64,000 bases of DNA from Pseudoclavibacter sp. CFCC 11306 (GCF_008831235.1 NZ_WBKF01000001.1:738519-802518); one strand, 5' to 3'; shown: positions 1 through 10,730, numbered from the stretch's first letter. Made by a program: numbers and translations. Notes: generated by a model not told the origin, from the sequence alone.

Positions 1-1465
1 TCGCGAGGTCGCTGCTGTCGTTCGGAATCACCTGCGAACCGACCAACTCGCTCGGCAGGTCAGGAATCGGCGGGATCGGATTGTTGATCACCGTCTTCAG
101 CTTGTAGTTGTCGCGGGCCGTCTCCTGCTGCAGCAACAGCAGCCGCTTGGGCTGCCCCTCTGCCTGATCGTCCTGAACACCGACCAGCACCGTGCGAGGG
201 AAGTCTTTGCCAGACTGCGGCAGGAACACGTTCATGGGAGACGAGACGATCGGGTCGATCGCCGGTTCGTCGGCGAACTTCGACTTGATCGCGTAATAGC
301 CCTGTCGTGCGGCGAGAGCCTCACCCGTGAACCTGCCGTTCAGCATGTTCGGGTCGAGGGCGGCATCGGCCTGGCTGGCGGTCGTCGCAACCTGGTCGAG
401 GATGGTCTGGAAGTGCGCCTTGAGCACGGGAGTCGCGGACTGGTCGCTGTCTGCTGGTGCTTCGGAGCTCGCGGAGCTCGGCGATGCCTGATCCGGCTGG
501 GTGCAGCCGGTCAGCGCCAGCACCCCTGCGACGCCGAAGACGAAGAGCCCACGCAGCGGCCTCTTGCCCAGGCTGGAACGCCCCAAACTGGATCGGCTGT
601 TGGCGCCTTTCTCTGCCGTGGCGGTCTCTTTCGACGTGGCGTCTTTCGCAGCTCCGGAGGCGGCTCCCGGTTTGGACGCCTCAGCGTCAGGTCGGCTCCC
701 GTCTGCGGGTTTCGTGGCGGAAGGCTCGTCGCTCGACGGCTTGTTCGGCGCCACGGGCGCCTTGCCCGCTTCGGTCTCATAGTCGTCGCCCGGCACGACG
801 CCGCTCTTCAATGACTTCGTGTCTTCCGAGGCGAGACGTTTGCCGCGGTGCGTACGGCGACGTGGGCCCCGGCGGTTCGCGATGCGATCGATTAGCAGCA
901 GCACGAACCCGCCGAGCAGCAGCACATAGCCGATGATCTGCAGTGGCCGCACCCATGGCGTCGGGTTCACGTTCGGCCAGCTGATGCTGATCTCGGTCGG
1001 TGCCGGATGCTCGCCGTCTGAGGCGATCAGCAGTGAGGACGTCTGCACCGAGTCGACCTCGAGGCGAAGCTGGCCGTCTGCACTCTGCTCGGTCGTCCAG
1101 AGATCGGAGCCTGCCGGGTTCGGCACAGTCTGCTCTGTTCCCCCAGTGGTCACGCCGAGGTCGCGATCCGCTGCGGTGATGCGGTTGACCGATGCGTCGG
1201 CGACCCACGCATCCACGTCGGAGGAGGGCCCGGCTGCTGCGAAGACTCGCTGCGGGCCGGTGACGACCACAGTGGCCTTGCCGTCGTGCTGTGCGAGGGC
1301 GGAGCCGTCGATGACGGCGACCGGTGCAGACGCGGTGCCTTGTGTGGCGGTGTCCACTGATTCGACGATCTCAGCCGGCGGGCGCCAGATGGTCTGCTGG
1401 CCGAAGCCGACGATCAGTGCCAGGGCCGCGATGGCGAAAAGCACGACGGCGGTATAAAAGCGCAA
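1..1465 (-). CDS. Membrane-anchored protein of unknown function, C-terminus beyond the window
   Basis: An open reading frame runs off the left edge (488 residues visible). The chosen start is TTG at 1465, preceded by a GGAAGGG-like ribosome binding site about 8 bases upstream and giving an immediate N-terminal membrane helix (residues 3-21). A second helix lies at about 174-193 and is followed by an Arg-rich stretch. A long Ala/Ser/Lys/Pro-rich linker (about 205-300) leads to a third hydrophobic segment (305-320) ending in LTGC, which resembles a lipobox but is internal. The remaining C-terminal part (321 onward) is hydrophilic and presumably extracytoplasmic. No enzymatic motif was recognised. 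It is divergent from the AI-2E-family gene. Function is unknown. Confidence 0.75.
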   Translation of the reverse strand, partial: MRFYTAVVLFAIAALALIVGFGQQTIWRPPAEIVESVDTATQGTASAPVAVIDGSALAQHDGKATVVVTGPQRVFAAAGPSSDVDAWVADASVNRITAADRDLGVTTGGTEQTVPNPAGSDLWTTEQSADGQLRLEVDSVQTSSLLIASDGEHPAPTEISISWPNVNPTPWVRPLQIIGYVLLLGGFVLLLIDRIANRRGPRRRTHRGKRLASEDTKSLKSGVVPGDDYETEAGKAPVAPNKPSSDEPSATKPADGSRPDAEASKPGAASGAAKDATSKETATAEKGANSRSSLGRSSLGKRPLRGLFVFGVAGVLALTGCTQPDQASPSSASSEAPADSDQSATPVLKAHFQTILDQVATTASQADAALDPNMLNGRFTGEALAARQGYYAIKSKFADEPAIDPIVSSPMNVFLPQSGKDFPRTVLVGVQDDQAEGQPKRLLLLQQETARDNYKLKTVINNPIPPIPDLPSELVGSQVIPNDSSDLA

Positions 1466-1502
1466 AGTTCAGACCCTTCCAGTTCTTCCCATAAGACCCT
1501 AG

Positions 1503-1508
1503 ATCATA
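1503..1508 (-). promoter_or_regulatory. Candidate -10 box for the left-edge membrane protein gene
   Basis: TATGAT on the minus strand lies about 38 bases upstream of the TTG start in the 221-base divergent intergenic region. No good -35 hexamer is visible, so this rests on the -10 match and position alone. Confidence 0.35.
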
Positions 1509-1686
1509 GCGTTCCTCTTTGAAAATCATCTATGCCTGCGCTGAGAGCGAAGTTCCCTCGTCGCAGGTCGGGTTTCGCCAGCGATCACGCACGGTCGAGA
1601 ACCGCGGGTACCCTTGGCAGAGAGCTGTGCGACCTTCAGCACAGACGTGCGTCGGCACACGAACACGAGGAACAGAGGAACGGCTG

Positions 1687-2883
1687 ATGAGCGCTTCGAC
1701 ACCAGAGGACGCCGCGCAGACCACTGAGGCGCCGAAGCCGGAGCCGACGACTCCGCCGACCACGCACGAGACAGACGTCATCGGCTCGAGCCACCATCGC
1801 ATCCGCACCATGCGTCTCAGCACCGACAACGTGTTCGGCATCGCCTTTCTCGGCACCCTCGGCGTGCTCGTCGCCCTGGTGCTGGGGGGCATGGTCGCGA
1901 CCAGCGGCATGGTCATCACCTACATCGGCGCCGCACTGTTTCTCGCGCTCGGGCTCGACCCTGTCGTTCGGCTGCTGTGTCGCACCGGGATGCCACGAGG
2001 CGTCGCAGTATTGGTGGTCTTTCTGTTCTTCGTGCTGGCCGTGGTCGGTGTCGTGCTGCTGCTGATCCCTGCGATCAACACGCAGGTCGACGAGGCGATC
2101 CAGAATACGCCGGTGCTCGTGCACGTGCTCACTCAGCAGGAGTGGTTTCAGAGCATCAACCAACAGGTCGACGGTGCTGCCGCGGGATGGCTCGACGCCG
2201 CGCAGCGCTTCGCCTCTGACCCGCAGAACATGCTGCAGGTGGCCGGTGGTCTCGTGACGGTGGGAACCGGCTTGGCCAACTTCATCGCGGCGACGGTCAT
2301 CATCGTCGTGCTCACGCTCTATTTCATGGTGTCTCTGCAGGGTCTCAAACGGGGGCTCATCTCACTGCTGCCGGCTTCTCGTCGCAGCCGCTTCACTCGT
2401 CTCAGCGACCGCATCTTCGACAACGTCGGTAAGTATGTGATGTCGCAGACGATCATCGCGCTGATCAACGCGGTCTGCGCGTACATCGCGATGTCGATAC
2501 TGCAGGTGCGTTTCCGCGAGGTGCTCGCCGTCGTGATCTTCCTGTTCGCACTGCTGCCGCTGGTGGGCTCGCTGACTGCGGCGACGCTGACCACGCTGAT
2601 GACGGTCGTGACTCAGGTATTGGCGAATCCGGAGAACGTGAACCTCTGGCCGGCGCTCTTCATCATGATCTACTACCTGATCTACATGCAGTTCGAGGCA
2701 TATGTGCTCACACCGCACATCGTGAATCGAGCCGTACCGATTCCGGGGGTGATCGTGGTGATCGCCGCGCTGCTCGGCGGCACGCTGCTCGGCGTGTTCG
2801 GAGCGCTACTGTCGATTCCGGTGGCTGCATCGGTCATCCTGCTGGTGCAGGAGCTCTGGGTGCCGCGGCAGAACAAACGCTGA
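1687..2883 (+). CDS. AI-2E family transporter (TqsA/YhhT-like membrane protein)
   Basis: A 398-residue polytopic membrane protein. After a Pro/Thr-rich hydrophilic N-terminus (about 1-45) there are paired hydrophobic helices, a soluble insert, and a C-terminal helix bundle containing PIPGVIVVIAALLGG, typical of the AI-2E exporter / UPF0118 family. The ATG at 1687 was chosen because GAGGAAC sits just upstream and the reading frame further 5' lacks membrane or family character. Members export small molecules or ions; autoinducer-2 transport is shown only for a few and is not implied here. The gene converges on the alpha/beta hydrolase gene with only 9 bases between stop codons and no obvious terminator. 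Confidence 0.88.
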   Translation: MSASTPEDAAQTTEAPKPEPTTPPTTHETDVIGSSHHRIRTMRLSTDNVFGIAFLGTLGVLVALVLGGMVATSGMVITYIGAALFLALGLDPVVRLLCRTGMPRGVAVLVVFLFFVLAVVGVVLLLIPAINTQVDEAIQNTPVLVHVLTQQEWFQSINQQVDGAAAGWLDAAQRFASDPQNMLQVAGGLVTVGTGLANFIAATVIIVVLTLYFMVSLQGLKRGLISLLPASRRSRFTRLSDRIFDNVGKYVMSQTIIALINAVCAYIAMSILQVRFREVLAVVIFLFALLPLVGSLTAATLTTLMTVVTQVLANPENVNLWPALFIMIYYLIYMQFEAYVLTPHIVNRAVPIPGVIVVIAALLGGTLLGVFGALLSIPVAASVILLVQELWVPRQNKR

Positions 2884-2892
2884 CCGCGTCAC

Positions 2893-3624
2893 TCACTCGC
2901 TGGGCGTCGGCCATTCGGTCGGCAGCGGGAGCGCGCTCGGGCGCATCGCACGCACGATCACGGTCAGCACCTCACGGGTCTGTTTCTCACCGATCCAGAG
3001 ATGACGGCCGTCGGGGATCACGATGAGTTCGGTCTCGGGCACGACGCTGAACCGCTCTCGCGCCTCGGGCGGGCGCAGAAAGTCGTCGTTCTCTGGGATG
3101 ACCGCGATGAGCCGTCGGCCGGCGCCGTGCCAGCGAGCGAGTTCGGGTGCAGTCGTGCGGTGCAGCGGCGGCGAGAGCAGGATGGTGCCGTCTGCGGGAT
3201 AGTCCAAACCGTACTTGAGCAGCAGCTCGGTGCCGAACGACCACCCCAGCTGCCAGATGTGCGGGAGCCCTCGCTGCTCGGCGAATCGCATGGCGGCTTC
3301 GACGTCGAACCGCTCGGTGATTCCATCGCCGAACGTGCCCTCGCTGGTTCCACGAGGGCTCGAAGTTCCGCGGGTGTTGAATCGCAGCACGGCGATGTCA
3401 GCCATTGCAGGCAGTCGCCAAGCGGCCTTGCGCAGGATGTGCGAGTCCATGAACCCACCCTGGGTGGGCAGAGGGTGAAATGTCACCAGCGTCGCGGCTG
3501 GCTCCCGATGGGCCGGGAGCGAGAGTTCACCGACCAGGGTGAGACCGTCGTCTGTCTGCAGCGTGATCTCTTCGGCGCGTCGCGGCAGCTCGGTATTGGC
3601 ACGGATCTTCTGCATGTCGCTCAT
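2893..3624 (-). CDS. Alpha/beta hydrolase (dienelactone hydrolase-like)
   Basis: A 243-residue cytosolic protein with a compact alpha/beta-hydrolase layout. The nucleophile elbow is GWSFG (Ser129). An acidic residue is available at Asp180/181 and the likely catalytic histidine is His208 in DGRHLW near the C-terminus. The N-terminal strand region (VTFHPLPTQGG) resembles small esterases of the YfbB/dienelactone-hydrolase type. The ATG at 3624 has GAGGTG upstream. It lies 52 bases downstream of the SLT-type lytic enzyme gene in the same direction, so it may share its transcript. The substrate cannot be deduced. Confidence 0.8.
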   Translation of the reverse strand: MSDMQKIRANTELPRRAEEITLQTDDGLTLVGELSLPAHREPAATLVTFHPLPTQGGFMDSHILRKAAWRLPAMADIAVLRFNTRGTSSPRGTSEGTFGDGITERFDVEAAMRFAEQRGLPHIWQLGWSFGTELLLKYGLDYPADGTILLSPPLHRTTAPELARWHGAGRRLIAVIPENDDFLRPPEARERFSVVPETELIVIPDGRHLWIGEKQTREVLTVIVRAMRPSALPLPTEWPTPSE

Positions 3625-3676
3625 GGGCGCACCTCGTTCTGATCAGCCAGCCGACCGACAAACGGCGAATCGGGTA

Positions 3677-4287
3677 TCAGTACCAGCCGACCGACTGCGA
3701 ATGACCCCAAGCACCGCACGGCGTGCTGTAGCGACCAGCGATGTATCCCAGGCCCCACTTGATCTGTGTGGCAGGGTTGGTCTGCCAGTCGGCCCCGGCG
3801 GACGCCATTTTACTGCCAGGCAGCGACTGGGGGATGCCGTAGGCTCCCGAACTGCTGTTCGTGGCGTTGACACGCCATCCCGACTCTTTCTGCCAGAGGC
3901 TCACGAGGCAGACGAACTGGTCGGCTCCCCAGCCACGCGCCTGAACCTGAGCCCAAGCCTCAGCCTGGGCGCCAGTGGGATTCGGGACTGCTGCAGCTGC
4001 CGGAGCACTGCCTGCCGCGGCAGCAGCGTCGTCAGCTGGTTCTGCTACTGGTGCCGGCGGCGGTGCTGGTGTCTCGGCCTTCACCAAGTCAGACTGCATC
4101 GAGATGACCGCAACCGCAGCCTGGACGCTCTGGGTGTCGATGGCAGTGTTGGACTCCTGCGATGCGGTCTCAGTGATCGAGGACACCTCATCGGCATATG
4201 CGGTGTTGACTCCACCCGCTGCGACGAACATCAGTGCTCCCGCTGCCCCGACGGATGCGGTGCGGATGAATGCGCTCACGGCCGCCA

Positions 4288-4288
<1 letters not shown>
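3677..4288 (-). CDS. Secreted transglycosylase-like (SLT-type) cell-wall enzyme
   Basis: A 203-residue exported protein. Residues 1-32 form a signal peptide ending AYA. An Ala/Pro-rich linker (about 72-105) follows, then a C-terminal domain (about 108-203) containing LWQKESGWRV, where Glu135 is the probable catalytic acid, and GAYGIPQSLPGSKM, as in actinobacterial transglycosylase/aggregation-promoting-factor C-terminal domains. The family cleaves peptidoglycan glycan strands. The ATG overlaps the stop codon of the upstream Rpf-like gene by one base (TGATG), so the two are translationally coupled. The frame extends further 5', but that part lacks a signal peptide. Confidence 0.85.
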
Positions 4289-5557
<1,269 letters not shown>

Positions 5558-5592
5558 AGCCCCATTCTGCCAAAGACCACACAAAAGTGCGT

Positions 5593-6495
5593 TCAGGCGG
5601 CAAGCGTGGCGAAGAGCAGAAAGAGCAGAAAGGCCATCGGCATAGACGGAATGATGGCGTCCAGGCGGTCCATGAACCCGCCGTGACCGGGGATCCACCG
5701 ACTCATGTCTTTGATGCCCAGCCAGCGTTTCAGCGACGATTCGAGGAGGTCGCCGACCGTCGCGGTGACCATCAGCAGCGGTCCGACGATCAGTCCCCCC
5801 CACCACGGCATACCCGCAATCGCCCAGACTGAGAGTATGCCGGCCACGGTTGAACTCACCAACGCACCGGCCTGCCCCTCCCAAGTCTTCTTGGGACTGA
5901 TCCGCGGTGCCATGGGGTGACGTCCGAAAAGCACGCCGCTCGCATAGGCGCCGGTGTCATTGCATACGACCACGATGAGGGCGCAGATCAGCCACTCCAC
6001 GCCGCCTTCGTGAGTGATCAGGAGTGCGACGGTCGAAAGACTCATCGCGATATAGACGATCAGCGCAGTCGACCATCCGACAGCCACCCAAGGCGACTGA
6101 CCGCGGATGCTGTGGGAGACGATCTGCCAGAGGGCGGCCAGCACCAGTGCTGCGAGCCCGGCCCACAGCAGAGCCCATCCCCCACGGAGGAACGCGATAC
6201 CCGGCAGCAGACCGGCGACGATCCCCAGCATCCATGGCGAGACCAAGATTGAGCGAAACAGCAGTGCTTGGGCGGTCTCTGCGACGGCGAGACCGGTCGC
6301 GGCCATCAGCACCACGACGAACGCATGCTGACTGAGCAGCAGACTGCCCAGCACTACTGCGCCGATGAGCAGAGCAACGCCGATCGCCAACGGCAGGTTG
6401 CGTCCTGCCTTCTGCTCGAGGCGCTGGTTCGCCTGCTCGAGCTGTTCGACCAAGGCCCTCGCCTGGGCCTGATGACGGTCTCTGTTGGTGCTCAC
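5593..6495 (-). CDS. cdsA: Phosphatidate cytidylyltransferase
   Basis: A 300-residue integral membrane enzyme that makes CDP-diacylglycerol from phosphatidic acid and CTP, the branch point for phospholipids. A charged coiled N-terminus (about 1-35, rich in Gln/Glu/Arg) precedes roughly eight hydrophobic helices. The C-terminal CdsA signature is present as SSLKRWLGIKD followed by PGHGGFMDRLD. The GTG at 6495 is the likely start. It follows frr by 28 bases, completing the conserved pyrH-frr-cdsA run. Confidence 0.95.
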   Translation of the reverse strand: MSTNRDRHQAQARALVEQLEQANQRLEQKAGRNLPLAIGVALLIGAVVLGSLLLSQHAFVVVLMAATGLAVAETAQALLFRSILVSPWMLGIVAGLLPGIAFLRGGWALLWAGLAALVLAALWQIVSHSIRGQSPWVAVGWSTALIVYIAMSLSTVALLITHEGGVEWLICALIVVVCNDTGAYASGVLFGRHPMAPRISPKKTWEGQAGALVSSTVAGILSVWAIAGMPWWGGLIVGPLLMVTATVGDLLESSLKRWLGIKDMSRWIPGHGGFMDRLDAIIPSMPMAFLLFLLFATLAA

Positions 6496-6523
6496 TGTGG
6501 TGTCTGCCAGTTGTGCTCCGAGG

Positions 6524-7078
6524 TCAGACCTCGAGCAGCTCGTTCTCTTTGCGCTCGAGTGACTGATCGATCTGCTCGACATGCTGCTTCGTCACAGTTT
6601 CGAGGTCTTTCTCACCGCGAGCGATCTCGTCATCGCCGACTTCGCCTTTCAGCGCGTCGAAGTCGTCTTTCGCCTTGCGGCGCAGGTTGCGCACGACCAC
6701 GCGCGCCTCTTCTGCCTTCTGCCGAACCAGCTTGACGTACTCTTTGCGTCGCTCTTCGGTGAGCTCGGGCAGCACGACGCGAATGAGATCGCCGTCGTTG
6801 GTGGGGTTCACGCCGAGGTTGGGCTCGTTGCGAATCGCCTTCTCGATCTCGTGCAGAGCAGACTTGTCATACGGCGTGATGATCAGAGTGCGCGCCTCGG
6901 GGTTCTGCAGCGAGGCGAGCTGCTGCAGTGGCGTGGGCGTGCCGTAGTAGTCGACCGGGATGCTGGCGAAGAGGGCGGGGTTCGCGCGCCCCGTGCGCAC
7001 CTGTGCGAACTCGTCTCGTGCGACCTCGACCGCTTTGGCCATGCGCTGCTTGGTCTCGTCAATGATGTCTTTGATCAT
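6524..7078 (-). CDS. frr: Ribosome recycling factor
   Basis: A 184-residue protein of exactly family length that, with EF-G, splits post-termination ribosomes. The family signature [10 protein letters not shown] lies near the N-terminus, and the long helical domain-I segments ([20 protein letters not shown]) are clear. The ATG at 7078 has GGAGAC at proper spacing. It is 40 bases downstream of pyrH and in the same operon as cdsA. Confidence 0.98.
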   Translation of the reverse strand: MIKDIIDETKQRMAKAVEVARDEFAQVRTGRANPALFASIPVDYYGTPTPLQQLASLQNPEARTLIITPYDKSALHEIEKAIRNEPNLGVNPTNDGDLIRVVLPELTEERRKEYVKLVRQKAEEARVVVRNLRRKAKDDFDALKGEVGDDEIARGEKDLETVTKQHVEQIDQSLERKENELLEV

Positions 7079-7118
7079 GATGTCTCCTCTGTGCCGATGC
7101 TCGTGGGTGTGCAGTCGC

Positions 7119-7838
7119 TCAGGCGTCAGCGCTGACCAGAGTGCCGATTTCGACGCCCTGAATGGCCCGTGCGATGTTTTCATGGTCGTCCATGCCGAAG
7201 ATGCGCATCGGCATGGCGTTGTCCATGCACAGGCTGAACGCGGTCGAGTCTACGACCTTCAGACCCCGCACCAGCGCGTCAGTGTAGGTGATCGCCTCGA
7301 TCTTCTCGGCTTCGGGATGAGTCTTGGGGTCAGCGGTGTAGACACCGTCAACGCCGTTCTTGGCGAAGAGCACCTCGTCGCACTTAATCTCGAGCGCACG
7401 CTGCGCAGAGACGGTGTCGGTCGAGAAATACGGCAGACCGGCACCGGCGCCGAAGACGACGACACGGCCTTTCTCAAGGTGACGGATGGCACGAAGAGGG
7501 ATGTACGACTCAGCAACCTGTGTCATCTGGATCGCAGACTGCACTCGGGTGTCGACGCCTGCCTGCTGCAAGAAGTCCTGCAGGGCCAAGGCGTTCATCA
7601 CGGTGCCGAGCATGCCCATGTAGTCGGCGCGGGCACGCTCCATGCCGCTGAGCGACAGCTCTGCGCCACGGAAGAAGTTGCCGCCGCCGACGACGATCGC
7701 GACCTCGACGGTGCGCGACGCAATGGCGACCTGGTGGGCGATGGAGCCGACCACGTCGGGGTTCACGCCCAGAGCGCCCGCTCCGAACGCCTCTCCAGAG
7801 AGTTTCAGCAGAACTCGTCGACGTCGTTCCATCACCAC
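7119..7838 (-). CDS. pyrH: UMP kinase
   Basis: A 239-residue amino-acid-kinase-family enzyme that phosphorylates UMP to UDP in pyrimidine synthesis. The N-terminal phosphate loop KLSGEAFG, the central GGGNFFRG loop and the [12 protein letters not shown] motif are intact. Three start codons are adjacent (GTG-GTG-ATG). The first GTG at 7838 is 5 bases from GGAG; the ATG at 7832 is also possible. A hairpin terminator separates it from tsf, so pyrH-frr-cdsA probably has its own promoter in the 7839-7994 interval, where no convincing promoter pair was found. Confidence 0.97.
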   Translation of the reverse strand: MVMERRRRVLLKLSGEAFGAGALGVNPDVVGSIAHQVAIASRTVEVAIVVGGGNFFRGAELSLSGMERARADYMGMLGTVMNALALQDFLQQAGVDTRVQSAIQMTQVAESYIPLRAIRHLEKGRVVVFGAGAGLPYFSTDTVSAQRALEIKCDEVLFAKNGVDGVYTADPKTHPEAEKIEAITYTDALVRGLKVVDSTAFSLCMDNAMPMRIFGMDDHENIARAIQGVEIGTLVSADA

Positions 7839-7994
7839 ATGCGCTCCTTCATACTGAGACGCCGGTCATGGCGGCCGCGTCACTGTGCTCTGTAAGTCTA
7901 GGGGGCGGTCCCGGTTTTGCCGCTGTCAAGGGCGGCGATGCTGTCTCGCAGCGGATGCCCACGCCGCCGAGACCAGTCAGCGGGGGCATACATG

Positions 7995-8025
7995 AAGGTG
8001 GCCCGGCACTCGGCCGGGCCACCTT
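7995..8025 (-). terminator. Hairpin terminator after rpsB-tsf
   Basis: A perfect 13-base-pair stem (7995-8007 with 8013-8025, loop of 5) starts eight bases after the tsf stop codon. The downstream T-tract is short, as is usual in high-GC actinobacteria. It separates the rpsB-tsf transcript from pyrH. Confidence 0.85.
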
Positions 8026-8032
8026 TGAAGCG

Positions 8033-8860
8033 TCAGGCTCCGACGCGGAAGCGGACGAACGAGTTGACCGTCAGCCCGGCATCCTTCAGCACCTGAGCAA
8101 TGCTCAGCTTGTGATCGCGTGCGTAATCCTGATCGGGCAGCACGATCGTCTTGAAGAAGCCGTTGAGGCGTCCCTCGACGATGCGCGGCAGAGCCTTCTC
8201 GGGCTTGCCCTCGTTGCGCGAGGTCTCTTCGGCGATGCGACGCTCGTTCTCGACGTCTTCAGCCGGAACCTCTTCGCGAGTCATGTACTTCGGATCGGCG
8301 AACGAGATGTGCTGCGCAATCGAGTGCGCGGTCTCGCTGTCGTCACCGTCGTACGCGACGATCACGCCGAGCTGCGGAGGCAGATCGGGGTTCGTGCGGT
8401 GCAGGTAGACCGCGAAGTGCTCGCCCTCGAGCTGAGTCAGACGACGCAGCTCCACCTTCTCGCCGATGATGGCGCTGGTGTCGGTGATGAGCTCTTCGAC
8501 GTTCTTGCCCTCGACCGGAGCGGCAAGCGCAGCGGTGAGATCGGCGGCGCCGACCTCGGCGATCGCGGCGAGCACCTGCTCGGCAAGCTCGATGAAGCGT
8601 TCGTTCTTGGCCACGAAGTCGGTCTCGCATGCCAGCTCGATCAGGTACGCGCGGCGCCCGTCGACCTTGGCGGCGATGAGCCCGTTGGTCGTGGTACGAC
8701 CTTCGCGCTTCGCGACGCCCTTCAGGCCCTTCACGCGCAGCAGCTCGATAGCCTTCTCGACGTCGCCTTCGGCCTCGTCGAGCGCCTTCTTGCAGTCGAG
8801 CATGCCCGATCCGGTGCGCTCGCGCAGGGCTTTCACATCAGCGGCAGTGTAATTCGCCAT
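8033..8860 (-). CDS. tsf: Translation elongation factor Ts
   Basis: A 275-residue nucleotide-exchange factor for EF-Tu. It begins with the UBA-like N-terminal domain (LRERTGSGMLDCKKAL) and continues through the EF-Ts core (ETDFVAKNERF and the helical dimerisation region). It is 44 bases downstream of rpsB, in the standard rpsB-tsf pair, and is followed by a strong hairpin. Confidence 0.98.
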   Translation of the reverse strand: MANYTAADVKALRERTGSGMLDCKKALDEAEGDVEKAIELLRVKGLKGVAKREGRTTTNGLIAAKVDGRRAYLIELACETDFVAKNERFIELAEQVLAAIAEVGAADLTAALAAPVEGKNVEELITDTSAIIGEKVELRRLTQLEGEHFAVYLHRTNPDLPPQLGVIVAYDGDDSETAHSIAQHISFADPKYMTREEVPAEDVENERRIAEETSRNEGKPEKALPRIVEGRLNGFFKTIVLPDQDYARDHKLSIAQVLKDAGLTVNSFVRFRVGA

Positions 8861-8904
8861 GTTCCTGTTTCTCTCGCTCTCTCGCGTTGGGTTGTCTCGA
8901 AGAC

Positions 8905-9747
8905 TTACTTGTCAGCAGGGGTCTCAGCAGCAGGCTGCTCAGCGGCCTCGGCCGGCTTCTCAGCAGCTGCCTCGGCGGGCTTCTGCTCGTCCTGCTTCAG
9001 CAGCTCGCGCTCCCACTCGGCCAGAGGCTCGGCCTCGCCGGCCTCTTCGTCTTTGCTGTGACGAGCGACCAGACCGGCAGCAGCAGCGTCGGCGATGATC
9101 TTGGTGAGCAGTGAGACCGACCGGATTGCGTCGTCGTTGCCCGGGATCGGGTAGGCGATGTCATCGGGGTCGATGTTGGTGTCGAGGATGGCGACGACCG
9201 GGATGCCCAGCTTCTTCGCCTCCTGCACGGCGAGGTGCTCTTTGTTGGCGTCGACGATCCAGAGGGCCGAAGGCGTCTTGTCCAGGTTGCGGATGCCGCC
9301 CAGGGTCTTCTCGAGCTTGTCTTTCTCACGCTTGAGAATGAGCAGCTCTTTCTTGGTGCGACCCGAACCGGCCACGTCGTCGAAGTCGATCTCTTCGAGC
9401 TCTTTCAGACGCTGCAGGCGCTTGTGCACGGTCGAGAAGTTGGTCAGCAGACCACCGAGCCAGCGGTGGTTGATGTACGGCTGGCCGACGCGCGTCGCCT
9501 GCTCGGCGATGGCCTCCTGGGCCTGCTTCTTGGTGCCGACGAAGAGGATCGTGCCGCCGTGAGCGACCGTCTGCTTCACGAAGTCGTAGGCCTTGTCGAT
9601 GTAGCCGAGCGACTTCTGCAGGTCGATGATGTAGATGCCCGAGCGCTCGGTGAAGATGAAGCGCTTGACTTTCGGGTTCCAGCGGCGGGTCTGGTGCCCG
9701 AAGTGCACGCCGCTGTCGAGCAGCTGGCGGATGGTAACGACGGCCAT
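8905..9747 (-). CDS. rpsB: 30S ribosomal protein uS2
   Basis: A 280-residue protein beginning [20 protein letters not shown], the diagnostic uS2 N-terminus. The conserved core runs to about residue 230 and is followed by an Ala/Glu/Pro-rich acidic tail of about 45 residues common in actinobacterial S2. The ATG at 9747 has AGGAGA 8 bases upstream. It is the first gene of the rpsB-tsf operon and has a long, hairpin-rich 5' region. Confidence 0.98.
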   Translation of the reverse strand: MAVVTIRQLLDSGVHFGHQTRRWNPKVKRFIFTERSGIYIIDLQKSLGYIDKAYDFVKQTVAHGGTILFVGTKKQAQEAIAEQATRVGQPYINHRWLGGLLTNFSTVHKRLQRLKELEEIDFDDVAGSGRTKKELLILKREKDKLEKTLGGIRNLDKTPSALWIVDANKEHLAVQEAKKLGIPVVAILDTNIDPDDIAYPIPGNDDAIRSVSLLTKIIADAAAAGLVARHSKDEEAGEAEPLAEWERELLKQDEQKPAEAAAEKPAEAAEQPAAETPADK

Positions 9748-9921
9748 TGCCGTGTCTCCTGTTCTGCGTGTGTTCACACGCCTCTTGCGGTTGAGCGGTC
9801 ACCGGGTTGGTGGCCCCTGGTGCTCATGACTCACCTCACCACCGAAGTGGACCGTTGAGGCTGTGTCATCTGTGCGAGCACGCGAAGTCAGCAGATTGCT
9901 CTACTGCTGTCGACAATCATA
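9748..9921 (-). promoter_or_regulatory. rpsB promoter and structured 5' leader
   Basis: A -10 box TATGAT (9916-9921, minus strand) predicts a transcript with about 160 leader bases. The leader contains a hairpin at its 5' end (9889-9894 with 9904-9909), a CCAC/GTGG stem closed by a UUCG-type tetraloop (9839-9850) and a 7-base-pair hairpin (9766-9772 with 9775-9781) about 19 bases before the rpsB start. No clear -35 was seen. The rest of the 411-base divergent gap up to the M23 gene (9922-10158) shows nothing recognisable. Confidence 0.45.
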
Positions 9922-10158
9922 GCCCACGACCGTGCCTTTCCGCGCCTGCCCGGCGAGCGCGTCCTCGTGACGCGACCTGCCCTTGCGAGTACGCACATCT
10001 GTCGCCGCGCTCTCCCGTTCTGCACAGCGGTGGCTGGAGTACTTCTTCGCCTGAGCCAGCAGCGTTTGAATCGCTCTATGAAGACAGAAGCGAGCACACA
10101 CGGCCGAGCCCTTCTTCGAAGACGTTCCTCGCTTCGCCGAACCCTTCGAAACTCGTCG

Positions 10159-10707
10159 ATGCGCCTGCGCTCTGCTGGTCGTCGCGGCACGCTCATGACG
10201 CTGTGCCTGCTGTTCACCGTCGGCGTCGTCCTTTCGACGCCGGCAGCCGCCGATCTGCGGCCTGGTGCAGCGATGCCCGCACACACTCCCTGCAGCGATC
10301 TGCCGTGCTGGTCATGGCCTCTACCTGCTCCGAGAACAGTGGTCAATCCATTTCGCGCACCACCGCATCCATACGGAGCGGGCCATCGCGGCATCGACGT
10401 CGCCGCAGCCGAAGGCACCGAGGTGCTCGCCGTCGACGACGGCACGGTATCGTTCGCCGGCCAGGTGGTCGATCGCCCGGTCGTAACGGTCACGCACGAC
10501 CATTCCTGGCGTTCGAGTCACGAGCCAGTGCTGCCCGCTGTGGCACAGGGCGACCACGTCGCACGTGGGCAGGTCATCGGGCACGTCGCCTCAGGAGGTC
10601 ACTGTGTCGGGTGCCTGCACCTCGGGGCCCGTCACGTGGATGACTACTACTCTCCCCTTCTGCTGATTGAAGGATCCGACCCGTCGGTGCTGCTGCCGCT
10701 GCCATGA
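10159..10707 (+). CDS. Secreted M23-family metallopeptidase
   Basis: A protein of about 182 residues with an Arg-rich n-region, a hydrophobic core and a PAAAD signal-cleavage site (about residue 31), then a LytM/M23 domain. The first zinc motif is HRGIDVAA. The second, normally HxH, reads CLHLGAR, a variant I recall from actinobacterial M23 proteins. Members cut peptidoglycan cross-bridges or act as non-catalytic activators. The start is uncertain: ATG 10159 gives a normal signal peptide, whereas ATG 10078 in the same frame adds 27 Arg-rich residues; neither has a strong ribosome site. It replaces nothing in the conserved block but interrupts xerC and rpsB on the opposite strand. Confidence 0.82.
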   Translation: MRLRSAGRRGTLMTLCLLFTVGVVLSTPAAADLRPGAAMPAHTPCSDLPCWSWPLPAPRTVVNPFRAPPHPYGAGHRGIDVAAAEGTEVLAVDDGTVSFAGQVVDRPVVTVTHDHSWRSSHEPVLPAVAQGDHVARGQVIGHVASGGHCVGCLHLGARHVDDYYSPLLLIEGSDPSVLLPLP

Positions 10708-10730
10708 CCTTCGGGTCGCATCACCGTCTC

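Noticed and set aside
1540..1572. A CTGAGA-containing stretch that recalled a TPP riboswitch
   Set aside because: The other conserved TPP segments and pairing arms are missing, and the downstream gene is not in thiamine metabolism.
7895..7929. TTGACA and TAGACT as a pyrH promoter
   Set aside because: The spacing is 23 bases, too long for a standard sigma-70-type promoter.
7868..9061. A long plus-strand frame across tsf and part of rpsB
   Set aside because: It is a shadow of two conserved translation genes on the minus strand.
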